Source: Oxytricha trifallax
Lineage: Eukaryota; Ciliophora; Spirotrichea; Sporadotrichida; Oxytrichidae
Assembly: GCA_000711775.1 (NCBI GenBank)
Contig: ARYC01001192.1
Span: forward strand, 1-64,000
Direction: 5' to 3'
DNA: 64,000 nt
Below the pieces are notes generated by a model. It did not search any database. It was given only the letters and a program-made list of their open reading frames with translations, and was not told the DNA's origin. The position numbers were made by a program, and so were the translations under genes. Below are positions 1 through 9,964 of this stretch, one piece after another; positions within the stretch are counted from its first letter, which is position 1; each line of letters opens with the position of its first letter.

Positions 1-251
1 ATAGTCAACTTTGGCTGGTATTTATTAATGCTCTATGGCGGGTTGTTTAACCTCCTCCTCAATTTGCACAGCTTCTTTGATAACCTCCTACTTAACTTAT
101 ATTTAAATCTCAAAGCTAGACTGGTCAAAGTTGTCATAAGTAGGCTCCCACTAAATACAAGCTCTGGTCTCTACTTCTCTTGGTTGCTGGAATAATAATT
201 TTGATTAATTTTACCAAGTAATGCCGCTCTTCTCAGAAGATTAGCGCTCAT
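1..251 (-). CDS. TBE-A 57 kDa protein, N-terminal part
   Basis: Reads from an ATG at 251 as MSANLLRRAALLGKINQ..., matching the MAANLNRKAVSLG start of the 57 kDa genes at 35,473 and 61,686. Downstream the better frame (EVIKEAVQIEEEVKQPA) is shifted by one base, so there is one indel in this stretch. The C2H2 fingers and kinase part lie outside the window. In the TBE family this protein is of unknown role. It may bind DNA (fingers) and phosphorylate a partner (kinase fold). Confidence 0.65.
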
Positions 252-814
252 TTTAGTTTGCTGATATATTTTATTATAATAATGTTAAAATATACCTTGA
301 TAAACTTAAATAGTAGAGTAAAAGACACTCTGGTAGATTCTTGGCTAAGAGGTTAGAAAATCAAATACCCATAGAAGACTGTAAGTTGGCATATTTTATG
401 AGAATTTTATACATTTTAGTAAATTAAAATACTCCTAATGAAGTTTTGTTTCTCTAGGAGGTCTCCAAATCAAGTTTGAACTTAATTTGGAGGGAAAGTT
501 ATTAAACATTTTTTAATTTAATATGCTCCTAATTAAGTTTTAACCTTAAAATTTAACTCATAATAAAGTTAGAACTAATTTGGAGGACCTCCTAAAATAA
601 TTAAACATTATTAGGAGCAATTTAATGGAGATAGATTGATAAAAATGGAAATCAATCTGTGAAACTTGGAGAAAGTTTTTCAATGCTTCTCCGCATATCT
701 TTTAAAGGTTGACCTCCAGTAGGTCATCCCTATTTAGCAGTAAGATTTTAATAAACTTAGAATAGATATCCATAAATTAAAATTTCATTAACACTTCTAG
801 AAAGAGGAAGCAAG
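252..814. promoter_or_regulatory. TBE-A divergent spacer with CTCCTAA/TTAGGAG repeats
   Basis: Non-coding spacer between the outward-facing 57 kDa and 22 kDa genes. It is packed with short inverted motifs (CTCCTAAT, TTAGGAG, CCAAAT/ATTTGG, GGAGGTC/GACCTCC). The same spacer in TBE-B (2,819-3,250) has the same motifs. The spacers of the 32.9-kb copy and TBE-D use GGTACC/AGTACT palindromes instead. A shared bidirectional promoter is the likely role (inference). Confidence 0.6.
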
Positions 815-1610
815 ATGGAGTCTATGAATGATGCAATGAAGAGAATTTAATCTCAAATTTAATAGAAAAATTTCAAAGTAAAGAGGACCTTTATAGATAT
901 TTGGTATAGCAAGTGTCATAAGTTCTTAAGTAAGATTAATAAATCCATTATAGTTGGATTATTCTTGCCGACTTAGGAGGGAACTAAAATCTCACTCTTA
1001 AAAGCCTTACTGAGTGAAGATAAAAAAGCTTTAAGTCTAATGAAATAAGAATGATCGAGATACCTAACTACCCTGAAATTTCAGTAACAAACCTCTATGA
1101 TGATGCTATGAGTGATCCAGATGTTGCTCTCTACCTTCCATCAAAGTTGCAACTCTCTAATAAGTTGCCAGAGAGAAACTTCTTCTTTGGTGTCCTTGGA
1201 ACTCTGAAACCTGAGTACTTAAATGAAGTTATTTAAGAAGCTCATAAGAAACGCTACAGCATCTCTCCTGAAGAAAAAGAGAAGCAAGGTATTAAAATCA
1301 GCGAGACCTGGCTCTAGGAACTTCAAAAGCATCCTTTCATCTCAAGTAAGCTTAGTCTTCTAACTTTATAGAAAAACCTGGTACTGCTATATACTTGATG
1401 AAAGAGCGCAGCAAATTAAACAGAGAGAGAAAGTCTCAAGTAAAGCATGAATTGAGGAAGATACTCTTCAAAATTTCTAAATGCCAGACGAGATGAACAT
1501 AGATACAGGGCTGGCACTAAGAGAAGAGACATATGCCCAAGCAAGCCTTACTAGGAAGAAAAGAAAGAGAAGCCAAATCCCTTTACGATCAAATTTAATT
1601 ATGTAAACTT
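815..1610 (+). CDS. TBE-A 22 kDa protein
   Basis: Starts MESMNDAMKRIQ at 815. An intron-like stretch ends near 950, followed by a conserved core (IEIPNYPEISVTNLYDDAM, PERNFFFGVLGTLKPEY) and then QEAHKKRYSISPEEKEKQG, in which TAA encodes Gln. The C-terminus is Lys/Glu-rich with MNIDTG. Homologues lie at 34,118, 41,008 and 60,391. The function is unknown in the TBE family. It converges on the transposase gene, the two ends being only a few bases apart. Some frame loss is visible after about 1,340. Confidence 0.75.
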
Positions 1611-1612
1611 AT

Positions 1613-2666
1613 TCATTCGTTTAAATCTAAAATTTATTTATAGACAAAAAATCTCCCTTCTCTTACGCACACTTTAGCTTTCTCATCACTGACTCTTTTA
1701 GCAGCACTCTTAATATAATCGACAGTATCTATCTTCAGATCGTGCATCAAGTGATAGAGCAGCAATGTCTAATAATGACCTTTCAATAACCCCAATATAA
1801 TTTAATTCCATTGAACTAAGGGCTGTAAGGAACATTAGATACAGGTGTTATATTTAGCCTTATATATTCTTTCCTTGAGTCTTTAGTTTTATGAACTGAA
1901 AAGTTATCAACGAATATTATAATCTCTTAGTCCTCGTACTTATCTCTGAGTTATTGCAAGAACTTAATATATTATTCAGTCTCTATAGAACGAGGGTGAA
2001 TAAATTAAGTCTCGAGGCCACTATCTTTACTTATTCCACCTAGAATAGCATGAGATTAAACTTTAACCTTTTAATCATATACTTCTATGTTGCTATATCT
2101 TTTATACCAAGACATTGATATGAAGTTATTAAAGGTGAATACTGCCTCATCAGCGTGAATGAACTTAATACTATGCTCTTAAGCTCTCTTCATTTAATCA
2201 AATTTATAATTCAAATTAGTCTTATAAAATGAAACATTAAAGTCAATCACTCTCTTAATGCGGTAGACTGTCTTGTAAGATATTCCATTCTTTTTTATAA
2301 ATAATAGCTATAGATTAAGCAGAGATGTGTAGCTAAGGAAATTGGCGATGAAACTTCACAGCCCTCTAGGCCAAGAGAAAAAAAATGAGGCCAGTATTTA
2401 AGAGTTTTTTCATTAATAAGATAATCGATTTGATGCTGCTAAAATTTTTAAGACCTCTTAGTATTAGAATTAAGATGCTGTCTCTTTAAATTCAATGCTA
2501 ATAGACAGTGTGACCTAACAGTAGCAGGAGATTTATGGAGTAGCCTTGCTATAGACGTATAATTTAGAACAGGCTTGAGTTATTCATTATATTCATCGCA
2601 TCCATATCGCAACTTTAAAAATAAATCAATATACTCACTGTCAAAAACTGACCCCAAACCTCGCAT
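1613..2666 (-). CDS. TBE-A transposase (Tc1/mariner, DDE), damaged
   Basis: Starts MRGLGSVFDSEY (ATG at 2,666) and ends ...YKQILDLNE with TGA at 1,613-1,615. The two catalytic Asp motifs are present (FIHADEAVFTF and IIFVDNFSVHK). The third motif reads NGIKLYW where the intact copies have NGIEFYW, so the catalytic Glu is Lys. The length, 1,054 nt against 1,062 in the intact copy, shows net frame loss. This copy is therefore probably dead as an enzyme. Confidence 0.85.
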
Positions 2667-2699
2667 ATACTCACTTAAAATACTAATATTTAAACATTA

Positions 2700-2803
2700 A
2701 ACCCCTACATAAAACCTCTTAAACCCTAATAAAGTAATCACTAATGTTCTACTTTTATCTATCAAAAACTCAATGAAACTACTGAAAGGGTTTTGGGGTT
2801 TTG
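2700..2803. repeat. TBE-A terminal inverted repeat
   Basis: Ends GGGTTTTGGGGTTTTG, i.e. C4A4 telomere-like units read outward, then ATT. The inner part matches the TBE-B end at 3,785-3,904 (…ACTACTGAAAGGG), which places A and B in one subfamily. Confidence 0.9.
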
Positions 2804-2818
2804 ATTCATAAACTCCAT

Positions 2819-3250
2819 CTTGCTTCCAGTTTCTATAAATGTTTATGAAATATAAAATTATGGATATCTATTCTGAACTTACCAAAATTTTAGAACTAAA
2901 TAGGGAGATCCACTAGGATGTCAACCTGAATCACATATATTGAGAAAGATGGAAAAACTTTCTCCAAGTTTCAGAGTTTGACATCCATTTTTATCAAACT
3001 TTCTCCATTTAATTGCTCCTAATAATAATTAATTTAATTAGGTGTTGCTCCTAATTTATTTAAAACTTTATTAGGAGGTTAAATTAAAGTTTAAAACCGT
3101 TTTAGGTGGTACTTTAAAAAAAAAATTATTTTTAAAACTTTCCCTCCTAATTTTGCGAGTAAAAATTTAGGAGGACCACCTTACTTTACAAAACATATTT
3201 AGGTGCATTTTAATGTATAAAATGGATGAATTACTATATAAAATATCTCA
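2819..3250. promoter_or_regulatory. TBE-B divergent spacer
   Basis: Inverted counterpart of the TBE-A spacer, with the same CTCCTAAT, TTAGGAGG and GGAGGACCACC motifs. No coding sequence seen. Confidence 0.55.
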
Positions 3251-3269
3251 AAATTTAAGAAAATTTAAA

Positions 3270-3745
3270 CTAATGTCACGCACTCTATTCTTATCAAACC
3301 TCTCTAAATCTTTGAGGATGATTTATTATTAAACTTGAAGCAATTCTCCTTGCTTAAAATCATGTAGCTTTTCGCCTACCTTTATATTAAATGACATTAA
3401 GAGACTATATCCAAGACTATAGGTGTCCAAAGTAACTAACTTTTATTCTAGCATATATCTACAAAGGTACTGAGTAGCTGCATACTTTAGGATACGTGCA
3501 CAGAGATTTAAAGCCTGTAAACATTATGCTTGACTTTTCACCACTCAGAGTGATAATAATAGACTTCAATAGATCGTAGAGAGTTGAGGCTTCAGGACTG
3601 GCCAACGTTCGTGGCACTCCTGGATATAGCAAATTATCCAGAAGCCTAACAACAGAGCAGATCATAAAATCGACTAGATAATTAGTTGGTTAGGAGAAAT
3701 TAAGTTTAAAAATGTCCCTCATGATGCGAAGGTATTTTCTGAGTG
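3270..3745 (+). pseudogene. TBE-B 57 kDa remnant, kinase part only
   Basis: Holds LHTLGYVHRDLKPVNIMLDF followed by VIIIDFNRS and RGTPGY, the catalytic loop, a DFG-like site (DFN) and the activation-loop end of a protein kinase fold. The zinc-finger half seen in the complete copy is missing and the upstream part needs more than one frame, so this is a deleted, decayed gene. Confidence 0.75.
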
Positions 3746-3907
3746 AATATTCAAAAAAAACCGAAAACAAACACTAATTTTCATTAAATTTAAACCCTAA
3801 TCCCCTACATAAACCATATTAAAACACTAATAAAGTATGCACGAATAGTCTACTTTTATCAATCAAAAACTCTATCAAACTACTGAAAGGGTTTTGGGGT
3901 TTTGAAT

Positions 3908-4745
3908 TTTGGACATCACCAGATGAGTGCTCTTAGAGATACTGAGCCTTCAAGCAAAGGGAAGAGTGCTTGACATGGATATTTTTTAAGGCCCAATGTC
4001 ATCAGAGAACCTTCTTTTCTTCTAAGACTGCTCTCTAAGTAATCTACTATTTTATTTCGTCATCTAAATAATCAGAATACATTTTGCAACATTTGAAAGA
4101 AAAAACTTGTCGTAACTTTGATAAATAGCAAAAACATCAATAATTGATAAAGTAATGATTAATTCTGACTTAATTACTTCCCAAATATATGGCTTATTCA
4201 GGAACATGATATTTAAATAGTAATGATAGCAAAGTTAGAGCAGTTTATAATGTCAAAAATTCATCTTCTTGTTAAAAGGTTGGGAGATATCTCTACAGAT
4301 AGGTTCAAGATATATTGTAGGTAAAAGTATGGTTAAATTGGCATTACTATTGCAAGTACACAAGGAGTGCTATTATCTAAATTATAGTTTAAGAGTTAAA
4401 CTGGTATTATCTTATTTATGCCTTTGCTGATACTTGATATTGTTTCTTTTTCAATCAAATGTGAGAAGAAGCTCAATATTATCTATATTGAGATTGTCAG
4501 ATCCACTACTTATATCAGCATCTGCTCTGATTCCTCTCTAATTTTCTTAATCACATACTACATTTTCAACTAATTGTACAAAGATGTAATTTATTCACAA
4601 AATATACGTTCGTACTCGAATGCTTATACAAGCTGATCTAGTTTTTCCTATTGTAAAATTATAAATAAATCAATTATTAGCTTGCTCTCATTCTGTTCAC
4701 TTAATTTTTATCTTAAATTGGAATCTATTATTGCTGTGATATATT
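3908..4745 (-). CDS. Host-like coding sequence cut by TBE-B; second copy at 42.97-43.2 kb
   Basis: The clearest part (4,275-4,735) reads LDQLVQAFEYERIFCEQITS and YVIKKIREESEQMLIQVVDL with TAA/TAG as Gln and no TGA. The part nearest TBE-B (3,908-4,140) reads QNVFWLFRWRNKIVDYLESS and PCQALFPLLEGS with TGA as Trp. About 230 bp of it are repeated with changes at 42,965-43,195, where the frame runs on into the TBE-C transposase. The fold is not recognised. It may belong to a second TBE-C-like gene or to a host gene; the rest would lie left of TBE-B, outside the window. Confidence 0.5.
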
Positions 4746-4749
4746 TTTT

Positions 4750-5685
4750 TATTTTCTAACTGGAACTTATTTATCACTTTTTATAAAATACAAAACAAAA
4801 GTGAATAATAAAACTTAAAAAAATACAAAATGTCATGAATTATGTAAAAATAAGTAAAATTCTACTATTAGGAGAGAAAAATGAATAAATAAATGCTTTT
4901 TTATTACTATGATGAATAAATAAATCGTATTTTTTTAGTTTGCAAATAGATATTACATTTTATTTATTTTTCCAAATTAAATTTGGAGTTTATCTAAGGT
5001 GCTACTTTTCATTAATTTTATTAATTATGTCAAATTTATTATAATTTTATTGAATGCGTTTGTTTAAATATTTTTTTTCAACATCGCAATTTATCATTTT
5101 AAATAATGGATTTGAGAATGTATGAGGTTTTTAATTAGCTATTCTAATTTTATTTATAAAAATAAGAATTTTCTTACTTTGCTAGTTATTAATATATAAA
5201 CTTACTTTAATGTTTTAGCTAGGATTAAGCTCAAATATTGTTAGAATTTTATGTTTGATGTAAATTTATTATTCCATTTTAATTACAATTAATTGTATTA
5301 TAAATATTACGTTAATTAATTTCTTAAACTAATATTTTATTTTTATAGAATTTTAATCGATATTACTACTTTTGCTACTGTTGTGCTTATTTAAATCTTT
5401 TAGCTTAGACTTATTCTATTAGGAAGCTTAGCTATAGGTTTGATTATTTGAAGACTAGGTGGTCAAACAATAGTGATTTAACTGTCATTTTTAACATGAG
5501 AAACATAAAAATCTTTACTTGAAGTATGAACTTGGGCTTGTATTGTTTATTAATAAATTATAATGATGATAAATTACTCAAGGTAAGTTTAATAAGAAAA
5601 CTAGAAATAAAGATCTTTAGTATTGAATATATAATTATTATTGTTATTGTTATTACTGCTATTGTTATTATAATAGAGCCTATAT
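4750..5685. other. AT-rich spacer
   Basis: Extremely AT-rich. The only long standard-code frame (5,526-5,717) is a low-complexity Ile/Val run and is not convincing. No feature seen. Confidence 0.5.
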
Positions 5686-5689
5686 TAGT

Positions 5690-7110
5690 TAGTAGTTCAA
5701 ATGATTATAATTTCTGAATAAATTATCAATATCTCGAGAGTCTCCTGATCAATTGTGTACCTCATCTGGGGAGTGACTTTGACTTTTTGGACCAATGTGC
5801 CTCTCCATAGAGGTTTCCTGGGGATCTAGTCCCATGTCATTCATCTTTTCCCACATCCTGACTTTCCTCTTATGACCTCGACTCGGCCTGAGAGCAGCCT
5901 AATCAGTGGTGGTCCCGAGGGTATGTCCCTTGCCTGAATCTGTGTCAGTGCTAACCACTGAAACCTTTCGCTTTTTCCTTTTTTTATTCGCTTTTTTTTA
6001 AGTAATAGTCTTGTTATCATAAAGTACAGTATTCATGTTTTCAATCCAAAGAGCATCTTGACCATTTTTAGCAATAACAATAGTAATAATAATTATTGTT
6101 TATCAATTTAGTGTAAATTAATTTAAAATACTGTACAATAGTTTCTAAATAAATGTCAATTAGGAATATCTTGAAAGTGGAATAGAAAATATTTGACAAA
6201 TCAAGGGTGATGTCAAGCCAATAACTATTTTAATTCTGTAGCACTAATACGATTATCGTTAAAGCTTATGTTTATATTTTGCTGTTATTGCAATAGGGTG
6301 ATTGCTTTTTAAATTAATTTGAATGAAATATATCTATTATTATTGTTTTGTAGTTGAGTTGGTAATTATTTTAATGACAAACTTGTTTTGTTTGATGATA
6401 ATTTATAGTAGGATTTCTGTTTGAAAATCCATTAATATTTTAGTGAGTTTACGAATTTCTAGAAATGTCTGATGCGTGGAACTGTTCTTAGGGGTTATAT
6501 ATAATCTCCGTGATTTTTCTGAACTAAATTGAACTAACCCCTACTCAATCACAAATTTAAATTCAAAATCGTATTGCTATTGCCCTATTTATGCATTGGT
6601 CTGTGGTTTGAATTTATCCCCTTGTTAAATTTGATGTTATGTGGCTTGATGATGCATGCATGCTTCAAACCGTTAAGATGAGACTAGAAGAGCGCGTTAT
6701 TACTATTTACATATTGCTGCTTTCTTCCAATGGTAAAAGAGTGACCACTTCCTCCAGAGTTGCCCCCTAATGGAATGTTATAGTTGGATTAATAAGTAGA
6801 TATTCCTTAAGAATTAGAGCAGTGTAAATTATTTCAAGAAGTTGAAACTATATCTCCTGGAGTTTAGCTACTGATATTGTGCGTGATATGTGTCCTAAGA
6901 CTCATATTTCTAAAGTAAATACTGTTCGAACCAATCTCATTTCCTATGTTTATGCCTGTTGTATAGCTCACTTAATTGTTTTCTTGATAAAGTTGACTTT
7001 AAGTTCAGTTACTCGTTTAATAGTTATTATTGGATGAATGCAGAGGATAAGAATTGTTGTTCTGATGATTAATTGTTTAAGTTTTTGTTCCATTAATATT
7101 TTAATTTAAA
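5690..7110 (-). CDS. Host-like gene, unknown family, basic Ser/Thr-rich C-terminal part
   Basis: One minus frame stays protein-like for most of this span if TAA/TAG are Gln and TGA is Trp. It begins near 7,080 with FIQQQLLNEQLNLKSTLSRK and ends with QDALWIENMNTVLYDNKTIT, a basic KKRKKRKVSVVSTDTDSGKG and VRMWEKMNDMGLDPQETSME. The last ~250 bp are clearly GC-richer than the surroundings. The basic run could be a nuclear localisation signal. Its 5' end faces the gene at 7,249, suggesting a shared short promoter. No domain recognised. Confidence 0.5.
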
Positions 7111-7248
7111 TATGAAATGTATTTAAATTTTATATTAAATTCACAAATTATAATAGATTTGATGTACGATTTTCTTTTTAGCTAACTTTTTATACTATAT
7201 TCATGTGGTTAAATTCATAAAATATATAAATACATCAATATATAAATA

Positions 7249-8560
7249 ATGAATACAGATAGGCCAAGCAGTAAATATCAACAGGATTACTTAAACAATC
7301 ACAAATAACAACAGAAAACCTCAAATAAAGTCACTTAATAAAAATCTCCCTCATTTCATGACACAAACATCACCGCATCCTCTCACCCATCAGCAAGGTG
7401 AGAAGGATTTATGCGACTTCTGCATGCATAAAATAGAAGATAAGGAATTGACCTATCCTTTGAGGAATTAGAATCTGAGGAGTTTCATTAAAATTAAGAT
7501 ATCTACAGAAATGACATCATTAAATCAGAATAAATGCTTTTAAATGGAAGAGCAAAATTGATATAAGTTCGATAAAAGCGAGAAGAACGGATAAGTCTCC
7601 ATGCAAAATATTTATCAATAAATATTTCAAACAGGCTTTTGGTAACTTCAACTATGAGAACAGTAGAGCAAGAGTGTAAGTATTAATACGCCAATCACAT
7701 CTATCTTAAATTATCTATTATCATAAATAATTTGATTTACTTATAGAATGAAAGTCTTACTCAAATTTTCTGTAATTAAAAAGAAATATTACTGTATATC
7801 TTTTGGATATACTTTGGATTAGAGTGTAAAAACTTGACTGAAGGAGAAGATGATTCATAAATTATAGTTATGCTTTGTAAGTTTTTGATTTATTTTTAAT
7901 AGTTTAATAACGAAGAATAAAATTGCAGTTGAAATATATTTGCTCTGTCAGAAATTTAAACCTTATGAAGGTGTTTTTTGAATGGTAAAATTCATATTAA
8001 AATTTCTTAATTTAAGTGTATAGTAAAAATTATTCTGTTGCTTTATTCCTATTATTGTTTGACATTTTTGATCGGATACGCCATTATTAGAACTGCAAAA
8101 TTGGATTCGGTAAGAAAATTCTGGCTTTACATAATGGTCTAAAAGAATTCTATCACTTAGTTTTGAAGAAATAACTTGCTTATCAATCTTCCAAAACTTT
8201 ATAGAAAGGCATCTCTGTGAAGATACTCAAAAGGGATTATAATCGAATAAAAATAACCTTCAAAAGTTGTTCTTGGATATTTTAAAGTTAAAGGGTGGGG
8301 GGGAATATAAAGAGTTCATTAAAAGAGGTCAGAAAAATGGGTATCATGATTATCTGAAAATAAAGGAAGATAGAGAGAGAGATTAGTTTGAACAAGAATT
8401 GAGCGTGTTATTGTATATGAATTTATTGAAAATTTAAAAATTATCATTATCTCAAATCAAAACTGAAAATAATTAGATTATTACAAATTAAATCGGAACG
8501 GAGAGATTTCAACTAAGAATAGCATTTAAAGGCAATGTAATGCTATTATTCTCTTTTTTT
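7249..8560 (+). CDS. Host-like split gene with a CxxC motif
   Basis: Starts MNTDRPSSKYQQDYLNN, a typical ciliate Asn/Gln-rich N-terminus. A following stretch reads GEKDLCDFCMHKIEDKELTY (CxxC, possibly metal binding). An intron-like GTAAGT...TTATAG lies at 7,676-7,746 and another short one ends near 7,908. Later exons read KIAVEIYLLCQKFKPYEGVF, GFGKKILALHNGLKEFYHLV and EYKEFIKRGQKNGYHDYL. The best frame changes several times, usually next to a short homopolymer. An in-frame TGA (EEQN-W-YKFDKSEKNG) fits Trp. Family unknown; the exact exon plan is not settled. Confidence 0.6.
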
Positions 8561-8885
8561 TTACTATTTCATATATTTTTATTTACATTTTCTCTTAGAA
8601 ATTAAATTTAAATTGATGTTGAATAACTGAGGAGAACTTAATTTGAGAATATTAAGAACTAAGAACAGAATTCATGGAATTACAATGATTTGAAAGCAGG
8701 AATGCATTTAATATTCATAATACACTAATAACAAATCAGTACAAATATAAATAATGTATAAATATATAAACTTGCTCCGCTAAATTAGAATTCTAAATAA
8801 ATATCATATCGCATGATAAAAATAAAGTCAGTTAGTATATTATGAGGAGTAAATGTATAAATACTCTCATTTTTTTGGAAATTTT
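8561..8885. other. AT-rich intergenic region
   Basis: Between the 3' ends of two convergent host-like genes. No motif or coding signal recognised. Confidence 0.4.
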
Positions 8886-8889
8886 TTGA

Positions 8890-9950
8890 AATTACTTAAT
8901 ATAAAACACATAGCAATTTAAAAAGTTAAGAAAAAGACTGAAAATTTAAAGTACCCAATATTTAACTCTTACGAGAAATTTTTAATTAAAACATATTATA
9001 ATCATTGAATTGCGAAATAATGAATTAGGAAAGCATGGAAAGTACTTGTAAAATAAGTCTCAACTAATTAACATTTATATATGAAGAAGTAACTCTACTT
9101 CTTTTTCAAAGTCACTGATTAATGTTGTAAGAGTGTCTCCTATGTAGCGAAGTGTGATAAGAAATGATTCATTTATGCCTAATAATTTGGTTCTAAGTTT
9201 CAGGGATCATAATATGTAAATAAAAAGCGAATCAATTTCAATTTCAGAAAAAGTTAATAAGGGGAGGTTTCATTAATTATAATTAAGTAGGTAGTTAATA
9301 TGCTCAAAGAAAGAAACAAACTTTAGTGGAAAATGCATGCAAAGTACAAATCTTAGTTATATTAACTGTGATTAATATCTATAATTTAGTACTCTTTAAA
9401 GGGAAAAAATTAAATGGACTGCTTGAAGAATAATTTGCCTAATCATTTATGAAACCTTTGCTAAGAGTTATAAAATAATATAATAGATTTGTAAGAAAAG
9501 GAGAAAGTATAAACCATTCAGTAAACATTGAAAATCTAAACATAACTTACGTAGAATTTGTAAAATTTCGAAGTTAAAATAATGAAATAAAGTACAATAA
9601 ATGTAGGTTTCAAAATATAATAATTTCTCATCTCAATTAAAGCAATTCATTTAACTGTAGTGATGTAGTACCTTCATTTTCTTTACAAGGAAGGATGAGT
9701 AATAACTTCTGGAAACATCATAAATCATAAAAAAAAAGGGGATCATAAAACAGTGTAATTTTGGCAAGGTTCCACTTAAATCATCATCTCCTCAATTATA
9801 AAAATTTCTGGACAAAATATCAAAAGAGTTAAGCTAAAAGAATAACACCAAGCTTTGACTTAAAATAAAAAGAAGCCTTCATTCTTTAAAGCTAAAAACT
9901 AAAGTCATTTGAATACTTAAAGCCTGATACTATTATATTAGAAGATTTTA
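8890..9950 (-). CDS. Host-like gene, unknown family
   Basis: Best stretch at 9,060-9,230: TKLLGINESFLITLRYIGDT then LTTLISDFEKEVELLLHIQM. An upstream exon (9,540-9,790) reads IALIEMRNYYILKPTFIVLY and ends at a GTAAGTTATG donor near 9,550. In-frame TGAs fall at Trp-like places (QRK-W-RYYIT, IYIL-W-SLKL). It points away from the gene starting at about 9,965. Function not recognised; limits approximate. Confidence 0.45.
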
Positions 9951-9964
9951 CAAATAGGAGCAAA

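Larger units (their letters stand above)
1..2803 (-). mobile_element. TBE-A, telomere-bearing-type DNA transposon, left end outside the window
   Basis: Tc1/mariner-class element with the TBE gene set: start of the 57 kDa gene (minus, 1-251), 22 kDa gene (plus, from 815) and transposase (minus, 1,613-2,666). It ends in a C4A4 inverted repeat whose outermost base is 2,803. The next bases are ATT, and beyond them sits the first five codons of another TBE's 22 kDa gene, so A jumped into TBE-B. By sequence A belongs with TBE-B and TBE-E and differs from the 32.9-kb copy and TBE-D, both in its end repeat (a CTTTCAG continuation instead of CCTTAGTGAGG) and in its spacer repeats. Confidence 0.85.
2804..3904 (+). 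mobile_element. TBE-B, split by TBE-A and internally deleted
   Basis: Begins with the reverse of the first five 22 kDa codons (MEFMN, ATG at 2,818). Then come the CTCCTAA-type spacer (2,819-3,250), a shortened 57 kDa gene and a C4A4 end at 3,904. TBE-A sits after codon 5 of its 22 kDa gene. B itself interrupts the coding sequence at 3,908-4,745: the host sequence stops right at the end repeat. The flank is AAT, compatible with the 3-bp AnT target duplications known for TBEs. Confidence 0.85.

Noticed and set aside
3915-4140. Potassium-channel C-linker similarity of the repeated segment.
   Set aside because: Depended on mixing frames; the single frame shared by both copies gives no channel motif.
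5526-5717. 63-residue ORF with an Ile/Val-rich segment as a membrane peptide.
   Set aside because: Microsatellite-like TTATTG repeat translation, no start context or neighbours to support it.
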